A DNA stretch of 64,000 bases from Kumtagia sp052180275 (GTDB taxonomy: Bacteria; Pseudomonadota; Alphaproteobacteria; Rhizobiales; Rhizobiaceae), in NCBI RefSeq assembly GCF_052180275.1, contig NZ_CP197465.1, positions 620,001 through 684,000 on the forward strand, written 5' to 3'. Shown here in pieces: positions 43,329 through 51,451 of this stretch. The position numbers and the translations under genes were made by a program. A model generated the notes under the pieces. It was not told the origin of the DNA and did no database searches. It was given only the letters and a program-made list of their open reading frames with translations. Within the stretch, counting starts at the first letter, position 1. Each line of letters opens with the position of its first letter.

Positions 43329-43496
43329 CTACCGATTGCGATAGGCCTTCCACGCTCCGCCCGATCCGGGGCCGAGCGCGATGCCGATGGTTATGCCGAT
43401 CGGAAGGTCGTCAATCGCCGCGCCGATAGCGGTGCCGAATCCAACGCGGATGGCTATGCCGAAGCCATAGGCTGCCTCCCTTTTGCACCGGTTCAC
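43329..43496 (-). CDS. Small glycine-zipper-like membrane peptide
   Basis: This reading frame of about 55 residues begins at GTG with AAAGGGAGG downstream of that codon rather than before it, so the start is doubtful. The body GFGIAIRVGFGTAIGAAIDD and GITIGIALGPGSGGAW repeats Gly/Ala every fourth residue and resembles small glycine-zipper proteins found across many bacteria (pattern GIALGVAIGxAxDN...GIGIGIALG). It converges on the Rdx gene. It could be a real small gene or the truncated end of one. Confidence 0.4.
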   Translation of the reverse strand: MNRCKREAAYGFGIAIRVGFGTAIGAAIDDLPIGITIGIALGPGSGGAWKAYRNR

Positions 43497-43560
43497 GGGC
43501 CGAGGGACAATGACGCTTGAATTCTTCGACGAGAATGAGATCGGCTGCGGCGCAGCCAAC

Positions 43561-43584
43561 AAAAAACCCCGCTGGAGCGGGGTT
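43561..43584 (-). terminator. Intrinsic terminator of rpmE
   Basis: On the minus strand AACCCCGCT pairs with AGCGGGGTT (43576-43584 and 43565-43573) around two bases and runs into TTTTTT. It lies 26 bases after the rpmE stop. Confidence 0.88.
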
Positions 43585-43609
43585 CTTGTCGGAAGCGGAA
43601 AGTCGTGCC

Positions 43610-43831
43610 TTAGATGCCGAGGCCTTCGTAGCGCTTCTTGAACTTGGAGAGACGGCCGCCGCGGTCGAGCAGGGTCTGCTGGCCGCCGGTCCAGGCCGGA
43701 TGGGTGGTCGGGTCGATGTCGAGGTTCATCGTGTCCCCTTCCTTGCCCCAGGTCGACCGGGTGAGATATTCGGTACCATCGGTCATCACGATCTTGATGG
43801 TGTGGTAGTCGGGATGGATCTTGTCTTTCAT
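43610..43831 (-). CDS. rpmE: 50S ribosomal protein L31
   Basis: This is a 73-residue ribosomal protein L31. MKDKIHPDYHTIKIVMTDGT is the conserved start, and THPAWTGGQQTLLDRGGRLSKFKKRY the conserved end. It lacks the four zinc cysteines (C- form), as in other Rhizobiales. A strong terminator follows, and it diverges from the ABC exporter gene across 171 bases. Confidence 0.98.
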   Translation of the reverse strand: MKDKIHPDYHTIKIVMTDGTEYLTRSTWGKEGDTMNLDIDPTTHPAWTGGQQTLLDRGGRLSKFKKRYEGLGI

Positions 43832-44002
43832 CGGTCTGTTCCTGGCTTTCGCGAACGCGCCGGCACGCCTGCGGCGATGCGCCCACTGTCAAAAAGAATG
43901 AAGCCGCAGCTATTGGACGGCTACGGCTGCAAAAAACGGTCGGCGGGCCTATACACCAGCCGAAATTGAATCACAAGGCCGCAGCACCCGGGAAGGAAGC
44001 CG

Positions 44003-45790
44003 ATGGAGGAACCGAAAAGGCGTTCGCTGAAGCCGCTCCGGCGCCTGCTGCCTTATGTGCTGCGTTATCGGGTGCTGGCCATCGGTGCGGCTATCTCGCT
44101 GGTGGTGGCCGCCGCAACGACCCTCACCTTGCCGCTAGCCGTGCGCCGCATGATCGACCACGGCTTCTCGTCGGCGGATTCCACCTTCATCGCCAACTAT
44201 TTCTCGATGATCGTCGTCCTGGCGGCCGTGCTCGCCGCAGCCTCGGCGGCGCGTTACTATTTCGTCATCACACTCGGCGAGCGCGTCGTCGCGGACTTCC
44301 GCCGCGACGTGTTTTCGCATGTGACGACGCTGTCGCCTGGCTTCTTCGACACGGTGCAGTCCGGCGAGATCGTGTCGCGGCTGACCGCCGACACCACGCA
44401 GATCAAGTCGGCGGTGGGTGCGACCGCATCGCTGGCGTTGCGCAACGCCATCCTCGGCATCGGCGCGGTCGGCATGATGATCGTCACCAGTCCGAAACTG
44501 TCCGGCCTGGTCATCGTCGCCATCCCGGTGATCGTTCTGCCGCTGGTCGCCTTCGGGCGCTCGGTGCGGCGCAAGTCGCGTCTGGCGCAGGACACGCTGG
44601 CCGAGGCGTCGGCCTACGCCAGCGAGCAGATCGGAGCGATCCGCACGCTGCAGGCGTTCACCAATGAAAGGCTGGTGACCGGGCGCTTCGCCGGCGCGGT
44701 GGAGGCGGCGTTCCAGGCCGCGCGCTCTTCGGTGCTGGCGCGCTCGCTGCTCACCTTCTTCGCAATCTTCACGATTTTCGCCTCCGTCGTCGCGGTCCTT
44801 TGGTTCGGCTCCCGCGACGTACTCGCGGGCAACATCTCGCCCGGCACGCTCGGCCAGTTCCTGCTCTACTCGGTGTTTGCCGCCGGCGCCCTCGGCGCGC
44901 TGTCGGAGGTATGGGGCGAACTCAGCCAGGCGGCCGGGGCGGCCGAGCGGTTGACCGAACTGCTGGCCGAGACGCCAGCCGTGGCCAGCCCTGTCAATCC
45001 TGTGCCCCTGCCGGCCAAGCCGGTTGGCTCGGTCGAATTCCGCGACGTCTCCTTCTCCTACCCGTCCCGGCCCGACCTGCCGGCGCTGCATGGGATGAGC
45101 TTTTTCGTTAAACCGGGCGAGCGCATCGCGCTAGTCGGCCCGTCGGGCGCCGGCAAGAGCACCATCTTCTCGCTGATCCTGCGTTTCTACGATCCGCAAT
45201 CCGGCACGGTGCTGGTTGACGGTGTCGACATCGCCACAGCCGATCCGGCCGAACTACGCGCCCGAATCGCTATCGTACCGCAGGACGTCACGGTGTTCGC
45301 GGCGACGGCGGCGGAAAACATCGGCTTTGGCCGGCCGGGCGCCAGGCTGCCGGAGATCGAGGCGGCGGCGCGTGATGCTGTCGCCGACGAGTTCATCCGC
45401 AAGCTGCCGGGCGGCTACGATGCGGAAGTCGGCGAGCGCGGCGTGACCCTGTCGGGCGGCCAGCGCCAGCGTATCGCGATCGCCCGCGCCATCCTGCGCG
45501 ACGCGCCGATCCTGCTGCTCGACGAGGCGACCTCGGCGCTCGACGCCGAGAGCGAGAGTGCCGTGCAGACGGCGCTGGAGCGGCTGATGCTGGGACGCAC
45601 GACGATCGTCATCGCCCACCGCCTCGCCACGGTGCTCAAGGCTGACCGCATCCTCGTGATGGATGACGGCAGGATCGTCGAGGAGGGCACCCACGACAGC
45701 CTGGTCGCCAAGGGCGGGCTCTATGCACGGCTGGCGGAATTGCAGTTCGCCGACGGCAAGGCGGCAGGTTTCGCTCGGGCGGCGGAGTAG
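44003..45790 (+). CDS. ABC-type exporter, fused membrane and ATPase domains (MsbA-like)
   Basis: This is a 595-residue half-transporter that acts as a homodimer. Six helices occupy residues about 20-310 (LLPYVLRYRVLAIGAAISLVV opens the first). The ATPase domain has Walker A GPSGAGKST near residue 378, the signature LSGGQRQRIAIARA near 483 and Walker B ILLLDEATSALD near 504. Such exporters carry lipids, glycans or drugs; in rhizobia this branch often lies next to rpmE. GGAAGGAAG stands before the ATG. The substrate is not predictable. Confidence 0.93.
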   Translation: MEEPKRRSLKPLRRLLPYVLRYRVLAIGAAISLVVAAATTLTLPLAVRRMIDHGFSSADSTFIANYFSMIVVLAAVLAAASAARYYFVITLGERVVADFRRDVFSHVTTLSPGFFDTVQSGEIVSRLTADTTQIKSAVGATASLALRNAILGIGAVGMMIVTSPKLSGLVIVAIPVIVLPLVAFGRSVRRKSRLAQDTLAEASAYASEQIGAIRTLQAFTNERLVTGRFAGAVEAAFQAARSSVLARSLLTFFAIFTIFASVVAVLWFGSRDVLAGNISPGTLGQFLLYSVFAAGALGALSEVWGELSQAAGAAERLTELLAETPAVASPVNPVPLPAKPVGSVEFRDVSFSYPSRPDLPALHGMSFFVKPGERIALVGPSGAGKSTIFSLILRFYDPQSGTVLVDGVDIATADPAELRARIAIVPQDVTVFAATAAENIGFGRPGARLPEIEAAARDAVADEFIRKLPGGYDAEVGERGVTLSGGQRQRIAIARAILRDAPILLLDEATSALDAESESAVQTALERLMLGRTTIVIAHRLATVLKADRILVMDDGRIVEEGTHDSLVAKGGLYARLAELQFADGKAAGFARAAE

Positions 45791-45794
45791 CGGC

Positions 45795-46226
45795 TCAGTC
45801 AGGCTTCCAGTCAGCCAAGAGCATCACATGGCCGAATTGGCCCGCCTTCGCGACGTGGCGGGCGTCGGCGGTTACGAACTTGCCACCGCGTTGGATCGCC
45901 AGGGCGTGGTAGATGCTGTCTTGCAATCCGGGATAGCCTGCAGTTTTGGTGCCAGTCGTCGTGATGCTCTCCGCCAGCAAAATATCACTCTCATCCGGCT
46001 GGGCGATTTCCAGCCCGGCGATGCGTAATCGCCCGAGGAGTTCCATGACCTTGTCGAAAGGGACGCCATGCCGCAGCGCGATCGACAGGGCCTCATACAA
46101 GAGCAGGCTTGGCGCGACTAACGACAGTTCTGCCTCCAAGGCATGGGCAAACAACGCCTCGGCTTGGTCGTGGTCCGGTTCATCGAGGAACAACTTCGCG
46201 AAAACCGACACATCTACAACGATCAT
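45795..46226 (-). CDS. vapC: VapC-type PIN-domain toxin (second module)
   Basis: This is a 143-residue PIN-domain ribonuclease. The acidic residues are Asp5 (MIVVDVSVFAKLF), Glu45, Asp103 (LQDSIYHALA) and Asp121 (VTADARH). It overlaps vapB by four bases and ends four bases from the convergent exporter gene stop. The family is distinct from the VapC at 3965: the helix after the first motif and the C-terminus differ. It is inactive when bound by its antitoxin. Confidence 0.92.
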   Translation of the reverse strand: MIVVDVSVFAKLFLDEPDHDQAEALFAHALEAELSLVAPSLLLYEALSIALRHGVPFDKVMELLGRLRIAGLEIAQPDESDILLAESITTTGTKTAGYPGLQDSIYHALAIQRGGKFVTADARHVAKAGQFGHVMLLADWKPD

Positions 46227-46495
46227 TCGTCACCATGACGGGACGCCAGTTCCTCATCGCGTTGCGTCCGGATTTCCTGCAAGGTCTCCACGACGCCGGG
46301 ACCTTTCAGCGGATAGGGCTTGAAATCCCGAATTGCCGTCAACGCTTCCTGCTTTTTGACGTCACGCAACGCCCGTTCGATTGCGTCCTCAACAAAACTC
46401 GACCGCTTGGTTTTGGGAACGGTCAATTCGAGTTGACGCTTGACGTCGCTGGCTATCGAAAACGTCGCGCGTTCCTTCGGGCCTGATGCATTCAT
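46223..46495 (-). CDS. vapB: Antitoxin of the second vapBC module
   Basis: This is a 90-residue antitoxin. The N-terminal ribbon-helix-helix (RATFSIASDVKRQLELTV and KTKRSSFVEDAIERALRDV) binds DNA, and the C-terminal LKGPGVVETLQEIRTQRDEEL should wrap the toxin. It overlaps vapC by four bases (ATGA). A perfect 19-bp palindrome at 46535 lies 39 bases upstream of the start and is its likely operator. Confidence 0.88.
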   Translation of the reverse strand: MNASGPKERATFSIASDVKRQLELTVPKTKRSSFVEDAIERALRDVKKQEALTAIRDFKPYPLKGPGVVETLQEIRTQRDEELASRHGDE

Positions 46496-46534
46496 TTTCG
46501 CACCTCTTCAGCGTATCTTATTCTCATACGCATA

Positions 46535-46553
46535 CGTACGCAAATTGCGTACG
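46535..46553. promoter_or_regulatory. Palindromic operator of the second vapBC module
   Basis: CGTACGCAAATTGCGTACG is a perfect 19-bp palindrome with a central A. CATACG repeats next to it (46526-46536) extend the same half-site on one side. Its place upstream of vapB fits autorepression by the VapBC complex. Confidence 0.65.
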
Positions 46554-46574
46554 CATAGTCGCGTTGGAGACCGT

Positions 46575-47723
46575 CTACCCCAGCAGATTGCGCGCCGTGC
46601 GCATAAAAATGCGTGAGCCGATGGCGATCAGGTCGTCCGGGAAGTCGTAGTCCGGATTGTGCAGGGACGGACGCTCGACGCCGGCGCCGAGGAAGAACAT
46701 CGCCGATCTCGACGCGTGGCCGAACACGCCGAAATCCTCCGAAGCGCGCATCGGAAGCAGCTCCTCGTCATGGGAGATGCCTTCCGCGTCGAGCGCGGCA
46801 CGCAGATAGCCCACCGCCTCCGGCGCGTTGAGGCTGGCGACGAAGATCTCGTGGTAGTCGATCGTGTGGCGCAGGCCGTCCTTTTCGGCCGCTTCGCGCA
46901 CCAGAGTTTCGGCTGCCGCGCAGAGGTCAGCCATGCGCTCGTCGAGGCGGGTACGCAATGTGGCGCGGATTTCCGCATGGCCCGGCGCGATGCCGAAGAC
47001 CGGTTCTCCCATCGAGGCATGCGTGACGGTGACCATGGCAAAATCGTCGTCATGAAAACTGCCGCCACCGAGTTTCGCCAGCGCCGGCATAAGCCGGCTG
47101 ACGGCGAGCATCGGCGAAATGCCGGTCTCCGGCATGGAGGAATGGGCGGTCTTGCCGTCCAACACAACACGCATGCCACGCGAGGCGCAGTTGACGACGC
47201 CGGACTTCAGCCGGACATGGCCGAGCGGCGTGCCGGGCAGGTTGTGCAGCGAGAAGGCGAAATCCGGGCGGATCTTTTCGTAGCGCGGATCGGCGACCAC
47301 GCCGGCGGCTCCGTTGCCGGTTTCCTCCGCCGGCTGGAACATCAGCACGATGCGCCCGCGCGCCGGCGGACGGCGGCCGAACTGGCGGGCGAGCGCGGCA
47401 AGGATAGTGGTGTGGCCGTCATGGCCGCACATATGCGACTTGCCGGGTATCGCGGAGCGGTGCGGGATATCCGGCAGTTCCTCGATCGGCAGTGCGTCGA
47501 GTTCGCTGCGGAAGAGAATTGTCGGCCCCGGTTCGGCGCTCTCGTAGACCAGCGCGACACCGTGGCCGCCAAGGCCGGTGAGCACCTTGCTCGGGCCGGT
47601 GTCAGCAAGGAAATCGACCACGCGCTGCGCCGTGGCTTCTTCCTCATTGGATATCTCGGGATAGCGATGCAATTCGCGCCGGAAGGCGACCAGGTCGGCG
47701 ATGTCGCGATTGGTGAGGTTCAT
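46575..47723 (-). CDS. M20-family amidohydrolase (hippurate hydrolase / carboxypeptidase-like)
   Basis: This is a 382-residue metal-dependent amidohydrolase. RRELHRYPEISNEE is the M20D opening; metal ligands are in MCGHDGHTT (Cys99, His101, His104) and FQPAEETGNG (Glu near 136), with a dimerisation lid around KTAHSSMPETG. Relatives cleave N-acyl amino acids such as hippurate or indole-3-acetyl conjugates. It is last in a leftward row after the SDR, FAD dehydrogenase and ketopantoate-reductase-like genes, so it may serve a shared catabolic task, which is inference. Confidence 0.92.
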   Translation of the reverse strand: MNLTNRDIADLVAFRRELHRYPEISNEEEATAQRVVDFLADTGPSKVLTGLGGHGVALVYESAEPGPTILFRSELDALPIEELPDIPHRSAIPGKSHMCGHDGHTTILAALARQFGRRPPARGRIVLMFQPAEETGNGAAGVVADPRYEKIRPDFAFSLHNLPGTPLGHVRLKSGVVNCASRGMRVVLDGKTAHSSMPETGISPMLAVSRLMPALAKLGGGSFHDDDFAMVTVTHASMGEPVFGIAPGHAEIRATLRTRLDERMADLCAAAETLVREAAEKDGLRHTIDYHEIFVASLNAPEAVGYLRAALDAEGISHDEELLPMRASEDFGVFGHASRSAMFFLGAGVERPSLHNPDYDFPDDLIAIGSRIFMRTARNLLG

Positions 47724-47763
47724 GATTGTTCCAGTCGGGGCGTTGTTGGGCAGCGTGCCGGGC

Positions 47764-48537
47764 CTAGCGCGACGTCCAGCCGCCGTCGATGATCAGCGTC
47801 TGGCCGGTGATCATCGACGCAGCGGGCGAGGCCAGGAAGGCGACCGCGCCCGAGACTTCCGTCGGCCGGCCGATCCTGTGAAGGGCGGCGATGCGCTCGA
47901 TCACGTCGGCCTTGAATTCTGGATTGCCGAGCGCCTCGGACGTGCCGTCGGTTTCGATGAAAGTAGGGGCGACGGCGTTGACGGTGATGCCGTGCTTGCC
48001 CCATTCGATCGCCATGCATTTGGTCATGTGGGCGATCGCCGCTTTCGTCAGGCAGTAGATCGCCTCGCCGGGCAGCGCGATGAAGCCGGCCTGCGAGCTC
48101 ATGTTGACGATGGCGCCGCCCTTGCCGCGCGCCATCATCTTCTTGGCGACATGCTGCGAAATGAAGAAGCTTGCCTTGACGTTGTAGGCGACCGTCCAGT
48201 CGAATTCCTCCTCGGAAAAATTCTCGACCGGCCCCTCGGTGCCGCCGCCGGCATTGTTGACGAGAATGTCGACGCTGCCGAAATGTTTTGCCGCTTCATC
48301 GACGGCCGCATAGGACTGCTTCAGGTCCAGAACGTCCATCTGCAGGGCCAGCGCCTCGCGGCCGAGCGCCCTGACCGCGGCGGCGGTGCCGCCATCCTTG
48401 TTGCGGTCGCGCAGGCCGAGGGCAATGTTGGCGCCGGATTGCGCCAGCGCCAGGCAGATCGCCCCTCCAAGCCCGCGCCCAGCTCCGGTGACCAAAGCGG
48501 TTTTTCCCTTCAGATCGAAACTCGGCAATTCGTTCAT
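47764..48537 (-). CDS. Short-chain dehydrogenase/reductase (SDR)
   Basis: This is a 257-residue classical SDR. The cofactor motif TGAGRGLGGAI is at residues 18-28, NNAG at 94-97, catalytic Ser148 in VNMSSQAG, and Tyr161/Lys165 in the YxxxK motif. The acidic residue expected after strand 2 for NAD is not clear, so the cofactor is open. ATG at 48537 follows GGGAGGGAA; an ATG 15 bases upstream overlaps that site. It sits 40 bases before the M20 hydrolase gene. Substrate unknown. Confidence 0.92.
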   Translation of the reverse strand: MNELPSFDLKGKTALVTGAGRGLGGAICLALAQSGANIALGLRDRNKDGGTAAAVRALGREALALQMDVLDLKQSYAAVDEAAKHFGSVDILVNNAGGGTEGPVENFSEEEFDWTVAYNVKASFFISQHVAKKMMARGKGGAIVNMSSQAGFIALPGEAIYCLTKAAIAHMTKCMAIEWGKHGITVNAVAPTFIETDGTSEALGNPEFKADVIERIAALHRIGRPTEVSGAVAFLASPAASMITGQTLIIDGGWTSR

Positions 48538-48658
48538 CGATTTCCCTCCCATGGTATCGAGCCATGAACCGGCTCTTTGATCTTATTGCCGCGCAACCGG
48601 CAGCGCTTGCCGCAGGCCACTATGACCGCCGGACTGGCGGCGCTACGTCAAATGCCTG

Positions 48659-50311
48659 TCAGCGAGCGGCCGCCCGTCCGGCATTGCGTCCCGAAAAAAT
48701 GCAGCCGCCGAGGAACGTGCCCTCCAGCGCGTTGTAGCCGTGATAGCCGCCGCCACCGAAGCCGGCTGCCTCGCCGGCGGCATAGAGGCCGGGGATCGGC
48801 GCGCCGGCCGCGTCCAGCACTTGCCCCTCAAGATTGGTGTGGATGCCGCCCAGCGTCTTGCGAGTCAAAATGTTGAGGCGCACCGCGATCAGCGGGCCAT
48901 AGGCCGGTTCGAGGATTTTATGCGGTTTTGCCGTGCGGATGAGCTTGTCGCCGAGATAGCGGCGGGCGCCATTGATGGCGATCACCTGCGCGTCTTTGGA
49001 GAAGGGATTGTCGATCTCGCGGTCGCGTGCCTCGATCTGCGTCCTCATCCGGTCATGATCGAGAAGGGCGGAGCTGGCCAGCTGGTTCATGCCGTCGACG
49101 AGGTCGCCGAGGTTTTGCGCGACGACAAAATCCTCGCCGTTCTTCTTGAACGCCTCGACCGGCGGCGGTGCGCCCGCGCCGCGCCGGCTGCGCAGCACGT
49201 TGAGCCAGCTTTTCGAGGTCAGGTCGGGGTTCTGCTCCGAGCCGGAGAGCGCGAATTCCTTCTTGATGATCTTTTGGGTCAGTACGAACCACGAATAGTC
49301 GTAGCCGGTCGAAAGAATGCGCTTCAGCGTCGCCAGCGTGTCGAAGCCGGGCAGGCAGGGAGCGGCCAGCCGCTCGCCCAGTGCGTCGAACCACAGTGAC
49401 GACGGACCGGGCAGGATACGGATGCCGTGGTTCGGCCAGATCGGCGCCCAGTTTCGCAAGCCTTCGGTGTAGTGCCACATGCGGTCGGCGTTGATGACGG
49501 CCGCGCCGGCTTCCTGCGCGATGCCGATCATGCGGCCGTCGACATGCGGCGGCACGCCGGCGACCATCGAACGCGGCGGCTCGCCCAGCCGGTCGCGCGG
49601 CCAGTTTTTTCGCACCAGGTCGAAATCGCCGCCGATGCCGCCCGACGTGATCAGCACCGCGCCGGCAGCGAATTCGAAATCGCGGATGACCGTACGGCCG
49701 GATTTTTGGCCGCGCTCGGCGGTCGAGGGTTCGAGAACCTCGCCAGCGACGCCGGTAACGGCACCATTGATCTTGACGATGCGGCTCGCGCGGTGGCGGA
49801 ATTTCAGCGCGATCAGCCCTTTCGCCGCGTGTTCACGGACGCGCCGCACGAACGGTTCCAGCACGCCGGGGCCGGTGCCCCATGTCAGATGGAAGCGCGG
49901 GACGGAGTTGCCGTGGCCATGCGCCTGGCCGCCGCCGCGCTCGGCCCAGCCGACGACCGGAAACCAGCGCATGCCTTGCGCATGGAGCCACGGACGCATC
50001 TCGCCGGCGGCGAAGTCGATGAAGGCCTCGGCCACCTGGCGGGGCCAAAGATCCTCGGGGCGGTCGAATTGCGCCGATCCCAGCCAGTCCTGCATGGCGA
50101 GTTCGCGGCTGTCGCGGATGCGCATGCGCCGCTGCTCGGGACTGTCGACGAAGAACAGCCCACCGAGTGACCAGAACGCCTGTCCGCCGAGCGAATTCTC
50201 GCCCTCCTGGTCGAGGACGATGACACGCTTGCCGGCATCCACCAATTCGGCGGCGGCGACCAGCCCGGCCAGACCCGCACCTACGACGATGGCATCGGCC
50301 TGTTCGGCCAT
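48659..50311 (-). CDS. FAD-binding dehydrogenase (KsdD/fumarate-reductase-flavoprotein-like)
   Basis: This is a 550-residue flavoprotein of the FAD_binding_2 superfamily. The dinucleotide motif is VVGAGLAGLVAAAELVDAG (residues 9-27), and LYAAGEAAGFGGGGYHGYNALEG near the C-terminus closes the FAD site. Family members include ketosteroid dehydrogenases and fumarate reductase-like enzymes; annotation of this subgroup is usually just FAD-binding dehydrogenase. ATG at 50311 follows GGGAGGAAAA. It lies between the panE-like and SDR genes, all leftward. Confidence 0.9.
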   Translation of the reverse strand: MAEQADAIVVGAGLAGLVAAAELVDAGKRVIVLDQEGENSLGGQAFWSLGGLFFVDSPEQRRMRIRDSRELAMQDWLGSAQFDRPEDLWPRQVAEAFIDFAAGEMRPWLHAQGMRWFPVVGWAERGGGQAHGHGNSVPRFHLTWGTGPGVLEPFVRRVREHAAKGLIALKFRHRASRIVKINGAVTGVAGEVLEPSTAERGQKSGRTVIRDFEFAAGAVLITSGGIGGDFDLVRKNWPRDRLGEPPRSMVAGVPPHVDGRMIGIAQEAGAAVINADRMWHYTEGLRNWAPIWPNHGIRILPGPSSLWFDALGERLAAPCLPGFDTLATLKRILSTGYDYSWFVLTQKIIKKEFALSGSEQNPDLTSKSWLNVLRSRRGAGAPPPVEAFKKNGEDFVVAQNLGDLVDGMNQLASSALLDHDRMRTQIEARDREIDNPFSKDAQVIAINGARRYLGDKLIRTAKPHKILEPAYGPLIAVRLNILTRKTLGGIHTNLEGQVLDAAGAPIPGLYAAGEAAGFGGGGYHGYNALEGTFLGGCIFSGRNAGRAAAR

Positions 50312-50380
50312 TTTTCCTCCCGTTCCTGAGCCTGCCAATCTTCAGGTTGAATCTCGAAAGACCAACGCCGACTGTATCGG

Positions 50381-51400
50381 CTAGCGGCCGGAACGCAATT
50401 GCGCGAGCAGGTCGGGACCGCTCCAGCGACGGCGGTTGCCGGTCTCGGCCTCGTGTACCAGTTTGACCAGTTTCCGGTTGACCGGCGCGGGTACGCCGTT
50501 CTTCTCGGCAAGGCGGATGACTTCGCCATTCAGCCAGTCGACGTCAGTCCTGCGACCGGCGTCGAGCGCATCGATCATTGACGAGCGTGCGGCTGGATCT
50601 ACTTCCAGCACGCTGCCGGCGAGCCGCAGGAACAACCAATCCGGAAGGCCGAGCAGCCAGGGCACCAGCGCTGGCGGCAGTGAAGTCAGCTTTGCCGGGC
50701 GGATACCGGCGGCTTTCATTGCCGCCAGAGCCTCGCGCTGCGCCATAGCGAGGCACTGCCGGTAGGCGCGCTGCGACAGTTCCTCTCGCAAGGTCAGGCC
50801 CGACAGGCCGCTGACGGCGTTGTTGAGGTTGAGCAGGAGCTTTCCCCATTGCACCGGACGAAAGTCCGCATGCTGGGTGAGCGGCAGCCCCGCTTTCTCG
50901 AAGATTGGCAGGAAGGGGAGGATCGCCGCGCTTGCCTCGATGTCGAGCGCGCCCTGCGTCGCCTGCTTGAAGGTGGGACCGGCGAGTTGCACGACGTTGA
51001 ACGGCACCATGCCGGCCAGCACCGTTCGCCCGGGCAGCGCGGCGCGCAAGATCTCCTCGTTGGCGATGCCGTTCTGGAAACTGATGATGATCGCTTGGGA
51101 TGGCGCATGCTCGGCCAGGACGGCAGCCGTAGAGGTGGTGTCTCCGGCCTTCACGGTGACCAGAACGAGCGCCGCGTCGGCAAGGGTTTTGGGATCGGTC
51201 TGATAGTCGACTGAGCCGGGCTCCAGCCAAAAATCCGCGCCAAGATGGTCGGCGAGCCGCAGGCCGCCCTTGGCGATCGCCTCGCCGAAACGCGGGCGGC
51301 CGATCAAACGCACCTTGGCGCCGGTCACCGCCAGCCGGCCGCCGATGTAGCAGCCGATGCTGCCGGCGCCGAACACGCAGATCGTTGGCGGTGTCTCCAT
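50381..51400 (-). CDS. panE: 2-dehydropantoate 2-reductase / ketopantoate reductase family
   Basis: This is a 339-residue NADPH-dependent ketopantoate reductase. The Rossmann motif GAGSIGCYIG is at residues 11-20, VTVKAGDTTS holds the conserved Lys, and FQNGIANEE the conserved Asn; the helical C-terminal domain includes LLLNLNNAVSGLSG. PanE makes pantoate for coenzyme A, but rhizobia carry several paralogues with other 2-oxo-acid substrates, and the catabolic neighbours suggest this might be one of those. It heads the leftward row of four genes. Confidence 0.85.
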   Translation of the reverse strand: METPPTICVFGAGSIGCYIGGRLAVTGAKVRLIGRPRFGEAIAKGGLRLADHLGADFWLEPGSVDYQTDPKTLADAALVLVTVKAGDTTSTAAVLAEHAPSQAIIISFQNGIANEEILRAALPGRTVLAGMVPFNVVQLAGPTFKQATQGALDIEASAAILPFLPIFEKAGLPLTQHADFRPVQWGKLLLNLNNAVSGLSGLTLREELSQRAYRQCLAMAQREALAAMKAAGIRPAKLTSLPPALVPWLLGLPDWLFLRLAGSVLEVDPAARSSMIDALDAGRRTDVDWLNGEVIRLAEKNGVPAPVNRKLVKLVHEAETGNRRRWSGPDLLAQLRSGR

Positions 51401-51451
51401 CCCTCGCGCCTCCTCCGCCGGCTTCCCAAACAGCGCCGTTTGCCGGACCCG

